Assembly: GCA_964421755.1 (NCBI GenBank)
Contig: CAYQYP010000209.1
Coordinates: forward strand, 1 to 25,559
Direction: 5' to 3'
Length of the DNA stretch: 25,559 bases
Source of the DNA: CAVUUN01 sp964421755
GTDB lineage: Bacteria > Acidobacteriota > UBA6911 > RPQK01
In this document: piece after piece, positions 1-6,838 of the stretch
How positions within the stretch are numbered: the stretch's first letter is position 1
Layout: each line of letters begins with the position of its first letter
The notes under the pieces: model-generated
The model's input: only the letters and a program-made list of their open reading frames with translations
What the model was told of the DNA's origin: nothing
Database searches by the model: none
Made by a program: the position numbers and the translations under genes

Positions 1-97
1 GAACTACGCGAATTCTCTGCTGCTCAACCCGGAGAACCTCAACGGCATAAAGAAGCTGCAGGAGCTGGCGGCCGGCGGCCAGGCAACCACCAAGTGA
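1..97 (+). CDS. C-terminal end of an unidentified protein (partial)
   Basis: An open frame runs in from the left edge (frame beginning at base 2) and ends at TGA 95-97. It gives about 31 residues, including LLLNPENLNGIKKLQELA, with the character of an amphipathic helix and a short polar tail. Nothing in this fragment identifies a family. It converges on the metallopeptidase gene, with only three bases between the two stop codons, so there is no room for a dedicated terminator. That this is a real gene end rather than chance rests only on its protein-like composition. Confidence 0.5.
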   Translation, partial: NYANSLLLNPENLNGIKKLQELAAGGQATTK

Positions 98-100
98 TAA

Positions 101-1669
101 TCAGCTCTCCGGCACCTTGGCGAGCACCGTGATCTTGACCCGGCGAGCACCGTCGCTCAAGCGGATCTTGGGGGCTTTCAACGTGAAACCCCGGGTTTTC
201 ACCTCGGCGTCGTAGTAGATGTCCGGGCCCCCGCTCCTGCCGAAGGTTAACTCGTAGCCTTTCTCTCCCGGCTTCCAGTCGGTGTCCACCCATTTCAGGT
301 AATAGAGCTGGTCTTCCATAATCGGCGTCTTCTGACCGGCGAACAGCACTTCGTTGATTTTCAACTGCCGAATGCCGTCAGGGAAAAGCTCCATCAATCC
401 AATACGGAAGCTGTCTCCATATCCTTCTGGAATAACGTAATCTCCCGTTGGCTTAAAATTGACAATGTAAGTTCGGCCCTGACGGGCCTGAATTGACGCG
501 TAGGCGGCGTCGCGGCGGCCAATGGTCGCGTGCTTTGTCCGAAGTTCGCTGATCTTGTAGCGCTCCTCGAGCCGCGCCGATATGTCCTCGCGCTCCTTTT
601 CCTTGATCGCCAGCGCCTTTGTTATGTCATCGGTGAGGAGTCGACCCTTTTGAAAGAAGTCCTTCTGCCACCCGGGGAACAAGCGCGTCAGCAAGAGAGC
701 CTGGAAAGAACCATATGCGTAACATTTCCCGCGAGCCTCCAGAGAACCGAGGCCGCTCTCTTTCAGCCGGTCGGACTTTTCGCTGAGGAAGAAATCCAAA
801 TCGCGGAAACCCAGGAAGAACGGGTCGTCCTGAACGGTGAGCCTTGGAGAATAGCCTTCTTTCAGCAGCTGGAGCAGCCTGGTCTCGGCATACACCGCGG
901 TCCCTTCCATGAGCTCGTCTTCGGATTCCTGGTTCTGCTCCAGCTCGGTCATGCTTTTTCGCTTGAGCGATCGCGCCACCAGGAAGTCCTTGAGGTATTC
1001 CCGCGCGGCCGAGTCATCGGAGGCGGCATAGGCGTTGGCGAGCGCCCGGCTTTCGACGTCGGCATACAAGGCGTACTCGAGATCGGGATTGAACCGGAGA
1101 TTGCCGTAACGGTACTGGTAGACCTTTCTCTGAAAGCAATGGAAGATCTCGTGGATGTTGATCAGGATCTGGTTCTCGCTCGCCACCCGCAATGCATCCG
1201 GGATTTCCTTCGCCGGCTGACCCGGCTCCGGCGGGTCCTTGATGGTCGCATCCCGCATCCTCAGGTCGACAGTCTCTACGCGGCTGGTCTTCCCGAAGGG
1301 GAGTGGCCCGCCTCCCCCGAGAAGCGGCGCCTTTATTGGGAGAGGAACCTCAAGCCGGCGATCGATGTAGACTTTTTTGCCGGATGCCTCCAAGCCCTGG
1401 ACCAGGTCGTACCCATCGGGCGGATCGGGATGCCCGACGAGCAGGATGACTCCGTTCGGGTAGCTGAAGCGAAACGGGACGTCCCGGTAACCGTTCCACC
1501 CCGGCCATACCTTTTCGGCGCCCTGGTCAAGGAGTCTCCACGTCTCCTCGAGCCTCTTCAGCTCGATTCTGACGTACTCGGGAGTCTGTGTCTCGGCGCC
1601 GCCGTATGTCGGGATGCAGCAGCAGACGGCAAAGGCAAGCGCAACGAGGGAGTGAAGAATGAATCTCAT
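101..1669 (-). CDS. Secreted HExxH zinc metallopeptidase, family unassigned
   Basis: The 522-residue product has an N-terminal signal peptide (hydrophobic LHSLVALAFAVCCC, probable cleavage near residue 25), so it should act in the periplasm or outside the cell. Residues 173-177 are HEIFH, a zinc-binding HExxH motif. Two later segments could supply the third ligand: E206 in ADVESRAL, or E255 in MEGTAVYAE. The second has the EGxA...E look common in gluzincin-type peptidases. The C-terminal 150 residues look like a beta-rich accessory domain. I cannot name a MEROPS family. The ATG at 1669 is preceded by AAGGAGA, which overlaps the stop codon of the upstream gene, so the two genes are almost certainly co-transcribed and translationally coupled. 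Peptidase activity is inferred from the motif; the substrate is unknown. Confidence 0.72.
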   Translation of the reverse strand: MRFILHSLVALAFAVCCCIPTYGGAETQTPEYVRIELKRLEETWRLLDQGAEKVWPGWNGYRDVPFRFSYPNGVILLVGHPDPPDGYDLVQGLEASGKKVYIDRRLEVPLPIKAPLLGGGGPLPFGKTSRVETVDLRMRDATIKDPPEPGQPAKEIPDALRVASENQILINIHEIFHCFQRKVYQYRYGNLRFNPDLEYALYADVESRALANAYAASDDSAAREYLKDFLVARSLKRKSMTELEQNQESEDELMEGTAVYAETRLLQLLKEGYSPRLTVQDDPFFLGFRDLDFFLSEKSDRLKESGLGSLEARGKCYAYGSFQALLLTRLFPGWQKDFFQKGRLLTDDITKALAIKEKEREDISARLEERYKISELRTKHATIGRRDAAYASIQARQGRTYIVNFKPTGDYVIPEGYGDSFRIGLMELFPDGIRQLKINEVLFAGQKTPIMEDQLYYLKWVDTDWKPGEKGYELTFGRSGGPDIYYDAEVKTRGFTLKAPKIRLSDGARRVKITVLAKVPES

Positions 1670-1678
1670 CGGGTCTCC

Positions 1679-2407
1679 TTAGCGGGCGGTCAGTTCCTCG
1701 CGGCTGTTGACCTTCCGGAATCCTTCCGGGATCTCATAAGTGCCTGGGCGCGGTGCAGCTGATTCTACGGTGTCGACCTTGTAATGGAAGGCCGTGGCCG
1801 GAGCAATGGCCGGCTCCGACTTGACCTCCGTCTCGAGGGAAATCGAATGCTTCAAACCAGGGAACTCCTGGTAGAGCGCGCGCCAGAACGGCTCGTCGTC
1901 AGGCCTGACCGCATGCTCTGCCATCCGTCCAACATCGACCGGCAAGTCCTTGGTGAGCCACAATTCGCGCGTCTCCTCGGCATAGTCCGCTTCACCGCGC
2001 GCCAAGTAGAGCCGGCACTTGCGCCCGTTGATTGTCTTCTCTTGTGTGGTATCGGTTATGGCCCACTCGAATTGCGGCCGGTAGCTCCAGCCGAGCTCTT
2101 GCACGCGTTCGGGCTTCTGCACCGGTTCCGCCTTCCTTTCCTGCTCGATCGGCTCTTCCAGGTAGCGCTTGGCACGGATCGCGAGTGTCCAGCGTTTGCC
2201 CAGATCATGGCGCGTGATGACGGTCAGTCGGTCGGCGACCTTTGTCGCTTTTTCCCCGATCCAGACTTCCCTGAGCTGGATCATCATCGTGTTTCCCATG
2301 TACTCGCGAGTCCCGCGCTCGACCAAGTGATCGTCGGCGCGAACAGGCGCCAGGCCGAGAAGGAAAAGCACGGGCAGGGAGAAAAGCAAAGTTCTCTTTT
2401 TCTTCAT
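1679..2407 (-). CDS. Exported DUF4412-like protein
   Basis: The 242-residue product begins MKKKRTLLFSLPVLFLLGL and has a clear Sec signal peptide ending near ADD. The ATG at 2407 is chosen because GGAGGA lies just upstream; the reading frame is open further upstream, but that extension lacks a ribosome site and would bury the signal peptide. The body is beta-rich. A stretch of the form 'NGRKCRLYLAR ... ETRELWLTKDLPVDV' resembles DUF4412/LolA-like exported proteins, in which a short Cys-containing strand is followed by an E-x-W-x-T/S-x-D segment. It is the first gene of a two-gene operon with the metallopeptidase, nine bases apart. The family call is by pattern only and the function is unknown; it may be a periplasmic partner of the peptidase. 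Confidence 0.6.
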   Translation of the reverse strand: MKKKRTLLFSLPVLFLLGLAPVRADDHLVERGTREYMGNTMMIQLREVWIGEKATKVADRLTVITRHDLGKRWTLAIRAKRYLEEPIEQERKAEPVQKPERVQELGWSYRPQFEWAITDTTQEKTINGRKCRLYLARGEADYAEETRELWLTKDLPVDVGRMAEHAVRPDDEPFWRALYQEFPGLKHSISLETEVKSEPAIAPATAFHYKVDTVESAAPRPGTYEIPEGFRKVNSREELTAR

Positions 2408-2510
2408 CTCTCCTCCGAGAAATGTCCCAGTCGGGAGCCAAACGCGCGGACCCGACGTCGATGGGGTCACGGGATACTTGGAACCCTTTCCGCACTTTAG
2501 GTTCCACACT

Positions 2511-2646
2511 ACGAAGCAGTGGAGCGAGTCAGGTGGTCCGCTTACTCTCGCTCGCTTTGCTCGCTGTCGTGCGCGGCTCCATTCGATCTCGCCCTCCGCT
2601 GGCTATTAATAGAAGCGTAAACATCTTCAACACCCTCGACAGTGCG
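2511..2646 (+). repeat. Half copy (copy A) of the dispersed palindromic element
   Basis: This is the right half of the repeat whose fullest copy lies at 20019-20327. It begins at ACGAAGCAGTGGAGCGAGTC, carries one inner arm (2532-2595, starting GGTGGTCCGCTTACTCTCGC and ending in ATCTCGCCCTC), and ends in a degenerate outer terminus at 2629-2646 (AACACCCTCGACAGTGCG). The left half is missing. It fills most of the space between the DUF4412-like operon start and the end of the sulfatase gene; I see nothing else between 2647 and 2704. Confidence 0.8.
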
Positions 2647-2704
2647 TCTTGAAAAAGGCATGGATTTCGGGCGCGCGGACGATTGTCCCAATTCTTTGGG
2701 CGGT

Positions 2705-4063
2705 TCAGTCTTTCGACCTCTGCCTGCCCAGTTCCTCGGCAAGCTCCCGTACGAGCGGGGCATTATCCGCAGCCAGGTCTTTTGACTCGTAGGGATCGGC
2801 CACAAGGTCGAAAAGCTCGTTTGTCCCGTTCGCGAGGCTGGCGCCGTGGTGAATCAGCTTCCAGCGGCCTTTCCGGACGGCCATTTCGTCAGGCGTCCTC
2901 CAATAAAGGACCCGCTCCTGAACCTGGCTCCCGGTTCGGATGGCGTCCCAGGCGTTCACTCCTTCGACGGCCGTCTCCGGAAGAGTCAACCCGGTCATGG
3001 ATGCGAGTGTGGGCAGGACATCCCAAGCTCCAAGGGCCTGGTCCTCTTTCCGGGGCTTGAGGTGCCCGGGCCAGCGGACGGCGGCGGGCACGCGAATTCC
3101 ACCCTCGTACAGCTCTCCTTTCCAGCCTCTCAGGGGGCGGTTATCACCGAGCTTGGGCGAGGGCCTGAATTTACCGCCGTAACCTTCTCCGGCCTCCTGC
3201 TGCTGCCCGCCGTTGTCGCTGGAAAAAAAGACGATCGTGTCTTCTTCCAGCCCCTCGTCGCGCAGCACGGCCAGCAGCTGGGCGATGCAGTCGTCCATGT
3301 GCGTCATGGAGGCGGCGAAGAGGCGCCTCGATTCCTCGGCGATGGCCTGATAGCGCTCCGTCCACCGATTTGCCTCGGCGAGAGGAGTGTGAGGCACGCT
3401 GTAGGTGACATACAGGAAGAACGGCCTGGACCGGTCGCGTCCGGACCGGATAGAGCGGCCGGCCTCCGCCGTGATCAGGTCCGTGGCATGGCCTTCTTCC
3501 TCGATCAGCTGGTCATTCCGGTGCCAGGTGCGGTCGCCGTTCTTGTACAGGTGGGTATAGGGATCGATCTGCCCATGCAGGTAGCCGTAGGAATGGGCGA
3601 AGCCGTACTTGAGCGGCCCGACTTCCGGGCGCAATCCCAGGTGCCATTTGCCCGATATTGCGGTGTCATAGCCATTGTCGCGAAACAGGCTGGCAAGTGT
3701 AAGGACGCCGGATGGCAAGGCGTGGGTGCTTCGGCCGGCAATAGGCGTTAAAATCCCGAACCGGCTTGCCGGGCGTCCGGTCAACATGCTGGCGCGGGTG
3801 GGCGAGCATGTCGGGCAGACGTAGAAGTGGTTCAGCTCGACTCCTTCGCGGGCGACGCGATTGATGTTTGGCGTCTGGATTTCGGAGCCGTGATAGCCGA
3901 CATCCCTCCATCCGGCGTCGTCGAAGAGGATCACGACGACGTTTGGACGGCTTGCCGCATGGGCCCCGGCACCGCAGGCGAGGGCCGCCGTGGACACTCC
4001 CAGGAAGCCTCGGCGCGTTAACTTCCTGTCACCGTTCGAGAAGAAAGCTGTGGAATCGGACAT
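2705..4063 (-). CDS. Tat-exported arylsulfatase A-like sulfatase (S1 family)
   Basis: The 452-residue product probably hydrolyses sulfate esters in the periplasm or outside the cell. It starts with a twin-arginine signal (KLTRRGFLGVSTAALACGAG), which fits export of a folded metalloenzyme. The metal-binding aspartates are in FDDAGW (residues 48-49). The formylglycine precursor is the Cys of CSPTRASMLTGR (Cys86), the Cys-type CxPxR motif. Further hallmarks are GKWHLGL, FFSSDNGG and KGELYEGGIRVP. The C-terminus has the usual ELFDL..DPYE sulfatase ending. I take ATG 4063; an in-frame GTG at 4075, six bases after the upstream stop, adds four residues and is possible. It lies just downstream of the small membrane protein gene and is probably co-transcribed with it. 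No sulfatase-maturating enzyme is in the window. The substrate cannot be read from the sequence. Confidence 0.93.
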   Translation of the reverse strand: MSDSTAFFSNGDRKLTRRGFLGVSTAALACGAGAHAASRPNVVVILFDDAGWRDVGYHGSEIQTPNINRVAREGVELNHFYVCPTCSPTRASMLTGRPASRFGILTPIAGRSTHALPSGVLTLASLFRDNGYDTAISGKWHLGLRPEVGPLKYGFAHSYGYLHGQIDPYTHLYKNGDRTWHRNDQLIEEEGHATDLITAEAGRSIRSGRDRSRPFFLYVTYSVPHTPLAEANRWTERYQAIAEESRRLFAASMTHMDDCIAQLLAVLRDEGLEEDTIVFFSSDNGGQQQEAGEGYGGKFRPSPKLGDNRPLRGWKGELYEGGIRVPAAVRWPGHLKPRKEDQALGAWDVLPTLASMTGLTLPETAVEGVNAWDAIRTGSQVQERVLYWRTPDEMAVRKGRWKLIHHGASLANGTNELFDLVADPYESKDLAADNAPLVRELAEELGRQRSKD

Positions 4064-4081
4064 GGACTCAAGCACCTGCCG

Positions 4082-4642
4082 TTACCCGTTGTTGTCGATC
4101 TTCTGCTCTATGGCGTCGGCCAGGGACTGGGCGTTGCGCGAGCCCAGAAGAACCCGACTGCCATTTGAAAGCTGAAGCAGAACGCCTTGCTTGCCGGAGA
4201 CGTTGTACGCCATCCCTCGACTGGGCGACCAGCGTATCCCCCAACCGCCGTACTCCACCAGAGGCCGGTAGGTCCTGGCCTCGACACTGGCGATATCACC
4301 GTACGGTATGCGACGGGCGGAGAATGGCCGGAAACGGATCGAGAGAGCCTCGGGGCCGACCGTGATTTCCAGCCTCGCCACGAGAAAGAGCGAAAGGAGC
4401 CCCAGGGAGAAGAGGATGGCTGCGGAGCCTACCAGGACGAGGGCGTTGTCGGACATCGGTCTATCGCCCCACGGTTGGTTCTGGACGAGCTGCTGGAACA
4501 TCCCGTAGCCGAACAGGACCAGCATCAGGGCAAGGTCGACCACCAGGACCAACCAGATCCACCATTGCCTGAACCGCTGCACTTCGACGAACGCGTTGCC
4601 TTCTTCCACGCAGGTCTCCAGGATCTCAGCGACGGCCGCCAT
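4082..4642 (-). CDS. Small two-helix membrane protein with a PH-like cytoplasmic domain
   Basis: The 186-residue product has two transmembrane helices (about residues 27-50 and 67-90: WWIWLVLVVDLALMLVLFGY and NALVLVGSAAILFSLGLLSL). A soluble beta-rich C-terminal domain follows, containing YGGWGIRWSPSRGMAYNVSG, GVLLQLSNGSRVLLGS and a final helix. This architecture, with the 'WGIR...G.AY.V.G..GV.L.L..G...L.GS' pattern, matches bacterial membrane-anchored PH-like (DUF6141-type) proteins of unknown function. The ATG at 4642 has a weak GAGG site seven bases upstream. It precedes the sulfatase gene on the same strand and is divergent from the second sulfatase gene, with a shared 69-base promoter region. 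A role in sulfatase export or sensing would be pure guesswork. Confidence 0.7.
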   Translation of the reverse strand: MAAVAEILETCVEEGNAFVEVQRFRQWWIWLVLVVDLALMLVLFGYGMFQQLVQNQPWGDRPMSDNALVLVGSAAILFSLGLLSLFLVARLEITVGPEALSIRFRPFSARRIPYGDIASVEARTYRPLVEYGGWGIRWSPSRGMAYNVSGKQGVLLQLSNGSRVLLGSRNAQSLADAIEQKIDNNG

Positions 4643-4711
4643 TATAGTCCCTCGGAGACAGTAGACTGCCCGCTTCTTTCATGCTCTTATGGGGGGCGAA
4701 CGGAGCAGGCT

Positions 4712-6241
4712 ATGAAACTGGGCTCGAGACCTCTGAACCGTCGTCGATTCATTCAGTGCTCCACGACGGGACTGGCCGGCGCGACGTTGCTTGCGCGCCA
4801 GGAGAGGAAAACCCGTCCCCCGAACATCGTCCTGATGATCGCGGACGACCTCGGTTGGGATGATTGCGGGCCGTTCGGGCACCCGACAGTCCGAACACCC
4901 AACCTTGATCGGCTCGCCCGGCACGGGATGCGGTTCCAAAACGCCTTCGTCACAACGAGCTCGTGCAGCCCGAGCCGGGCGAGCATGATAACCGGACTTT
5001 ATCCTCACGCGACCGACGCCGAACAACTGCACTGGCCGTTGCCCGCCCGCAACCTGACCTTCGTCGAGCTGATGCGAAAAGCGGGCTACTGGACTGCTGC
5101 GGCTGGGAAGTGGCACCTTGGGAACGAGGTCAAGGATCGGTTCGACGAGATCAAAGAGGCTGATCCGTCAGGCTACCAGCTGCCTTCCGGAGATACCCCG
5201 TCCGGCGCCGCCCGGCAGCCTATCGGCAAAGACGCGGCGAGCGGCTGTTCGGACTGGATTTTGACCCTCCGCAATCGTCCCAAGGACAAGCCTTTCTTCG
5301 TCTGGCTGGCCGCGCTCGATCCGCATCGGGATTACGAAAAGGGCATCATCCCGAATCCCCATCGTCCCGAGAACTCGGTCGTTCCCCCTTACCTCCCGGA
5401 CGTCGCCGAGACAAGGGCCGACCTCGCACTCTACTACGACGAGATCAGCAGGCTGGACCGCTATGTCGGGGAAGTACTCGACGAGCTGGCTCGCCAGGGG
5501 CTGGAGGAAGACACGATCGTCGTGTTCCTCAGCGACAACGGGCGTCCTTTCCCGAGGGACAAGACAACTTTGTACGACGGAGGCATTCGCACTCCGCTCA
5601 TCGTCCGGTGGCCCAAGCGCACTCAACCGGGAGCGGTTTGCACGGCTCTGGCGAGCTCGATCGACCTGGCGCCGACCCTTCTCGAGGCGGCTGGAGTGGC
5701 CGTTCCGGCCTCATTCCACGGCCGGAGCCTCACCCCCCTGCTCGAGAATCGTGAGGAGAAAATCCACGACTACATTTTTGCCGAGGATCACTGGCACGAC
5801 TTCGATGATTTCGGACGGGCAGTCAGGTCTTTGCGGTTCAAATACATCCGCAACTTCTATCCCGACCTCCCCAATACGCCGCCCGCCGATGCCGTCCGGA
5901 GCCCCACCTATCAAGCGATGCGTCGGCTTCGCGACGAGGGCAAGCTGTCCCCGGAGCAGATGCGGTGCTTCGAGCCGCGGCGGCCATCCGAGGAGCTCTA
6001 CGATGTCGAGGCGGACCCGAACGAATTGAGGAATTTGGCCGGAAACCCGGCTCACCGGGACACACTGGAGCGGTTCCGGGCTGAATTAAGAAAATGGCAG
6101 GAGAAAACCGGGGACCGGCTCCCGCTCCGCCGGACTGCCGACGAATTTGACCGCGAAACAGGCGATCCTTTGCCCGGCCGCCGGCGTCCGCGGCCCTCTA
6201 AGATGGAAATGTTCACAGGCGCCGGGGGCGGGCATCGGTAA
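4712..6241 (+). CDS. Tat-exported sulfatase, heparan N-sulfatase-like (S1 family)
   Basis: The 509-residue product probably desulfates glycans outside the cytoplasm. It begins MKLGSRPLNRRRFIQCS, with a twin-arginine signal. The ATG at 4712 is chosen because GGAG lies eight bases upstream and the signal starts there; the open frame extends about 175 codons upstream, but that part is antisense to the neighbouring membrane protein gene. Sulfatase landmarks: IADDLGWDD metal ligands (residues 44-51), formylglycine Cys85 in CSPSRASMITG, GKWHLG, FLSDNG and LYDGGIRTPLIVRWP. The sequence around the active site (FVTTSSCSPSRASMITGLYPH) resembles sulfoglucosamine sulfohydrolases more than arylsulfatases, so a sulfamidase-type activity is possible. 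It is divergent from the other sulfatase cluster and differs from that sulfatase throughout, so the two are not recent duplicates. Confidence 0.92.
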   Translation: MKLGSRPLNRRRFIQCSTTGLAGATLLARQERKTRPPNIVLMIADDLGWDDCGPFGHPTVRTPNLDRLARHGMRFQNAFVTTSSCSPSRASMITGLYPHATDAEQLHWPLPARNLTFVELMRKAGYWTAAAGKWHLGNEVKDRFDEIKEADPSGYQLPSGDTPSGAARQPIGKDAASGCSDWILTLRNRPKDKPFFVWLAALDPHRDYEKGIIPNPHRPENSVVPPYLPDVAETRADLALYYDEISRLDRYVGEVLDELARQGLEEDTIVVFLSDNGRPFPRDKTTLYDGGIRTPLIVRWPKRTQPGAVCTALASSIDLAPTLLEAAGVAVPASFHGRSLTPLLENREEKIHDYIFAEDHWHDFDDFGRAVRSLRFKYIRNFYPDLPNTPPADAVRSPTYQAMRRLRDEGKLSPEQMRCFEPRRPSEELYDVEADPNELRNLAGNPAHRDTLERFRAELRKWQEKTGDRLPLRRTADEFDRETGDPLPGRRRPRPSKMEMFTGAGGGHR

Positions 6242-6281
6242 TCGGTCGCGTCCTGACCGGGACACTCACCAAGCCAACCCC

Positions 6282-6408
6282 GCCAACCGGGCCGAAAAGC
6301 GGCGGATTCTGAACGGCGAATCCGCCCTACGACCGCCTGCTCTCGCATGGCGAGTAGTCGTAGGGCGGATTCGCCGTTCAGAATCCGCCGCTTTTCGGCC
6401 CGGTTGGC
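6282..6408. repeat. Perfect 52-bp inverted repeat forming a long hairpin
   Basis: Bases 6282-6333 and 6357-6408 are exact reverse complements around a 23-base loop. Four further bases inside the loop (CGCC/GGCG) can pair past a bulge. Each arm contains its own smaller palindrome (GGCGGATT ... AATCCGCC), so the site can fold as one long hairpin or as two small ones. It lies 40 bases after the stop of the upstream sulfatase gene. It has no T-run typical of a terminator, so a mobile or REP-like palindromic element is more likely, though it could still stop transcription from either side. Confidence 0.9.
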
Positions 6409-6536
6409 TAAATCCATGTGCGCAGTGAGACCCGCTTGCCTCTGTGTCAGGAATGCCGGCTAGAAAGCGCTCGCGCGCGGCTTCCATGACACCGCTCGGT
6501 CGGTGCCACTGGCGGAATTGCGAGAGCGGAAGCTCC

Positions 6537-6656
6537 TCCGGCTGCCACTCCGAAATCGGTCGACTCGCCTTCGGCGCGAACCCGTCTGTCCGTCTTCTCG
6601 AGAACGGCGCCCTTAAGCACCACGTCGGCTTTGTCACATTTTTCGGTGAGCCTAAA
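6537..6656 (-). pseudogene. Possible degraded coding remnant (exported-protein-like)
   Basis: On the minus strand one frame reads RFRLTEKCDKADVVLKGAVL and continues EKTDRRVRAEGESTDFG before losing protein-like character after GGASALA. It has no sensible start or ribosome site. The 'KADVVLKG' pattern resembles small exported proteins of Acidobacteriota, but I cannot name one. Nothing else was recognised in the roughly 300 bases between the hairpin and the Fic control region. Confidence 0.25.
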
Positions 6657-6733
6657 GCGTGAAGGAGAGCACGAAAGTCTCGGAGATTCTTGGTAATGAG
6701 GGCGGGCTTTAAAGACGCGGCTTATACAGCGTC

Positions 6734-6838
6734 CATATGCAAGACAGCCTATAGCATGGGAAGAGGGCTTGCTCATATTATAGGTAGCCTATATCATGGA
6801 CTTCGTCCGACCGCATGTTAAAGGCAGACTATCTTATG
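6734..6838 (+). promoter_or_regulatory. Three 25-bp operator-like palindromes phased at 40 bp
   Basis: Three imperfect palindromes share 11-base arms and a YAG spacer. Site 1 (6734-6758): CATATGCAAGA, CAG, CCTATAGCATG. Site 2 (6774-6798): CATATTATAGG, TAG, CCTATATCATG. Site 3 (6814-6838): CATGTTAAAGG, CAG, ACTATCTTATG. Their starts are exactly 40 bases apart, close to four helical turns, so a bound factor would sit on nearly one face of the DNA. Site 2 is the best palindrome, with a perfect 15-base core, TATAGG-TAG-CCTATA. Site 3 covers both candidate Fic start codons and the ribosome site. The Fic protein's own C-terminal winged-helix domain is the obvious candidate ligand (inference). Confidence 0.6.
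6769..6797 (+). promoter_or_regulatory. Candidate sigma70-type promoter of the Fic gene
   Basis: TTGCTC at 6769-6774 and TATCAT at 6792-6797 are separated by 17 bases. They overlap operator-like site 2, which is where a repressor would block RNA polymerase. Both hexamers are imperfect, so this is a suggestion only. Confidence 0.3.

Noticed and set aside
530..1762. A 410-codon plus-strand open frame opposite the metallopeptidase
   Set aside because: It is antisense to a gene with a signal peptide, HExxH motif and ribosome site; its own translation shows no domain. High GC makes long antisense frames common.
4187..4711. A 175-codon N-terminal extension of the second sulfatase
   Set aside because: It is antisense to the membrane protein gene, and the Tat signal with its ribosome site starts at 4712.
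6282..6408. Calling the perfect hairpin a rho-independent terminator of the sulfatase
   Set aside because: There is no T-run after either arm and the stem is far longer than normal terminators, so it is listed as a repeat.
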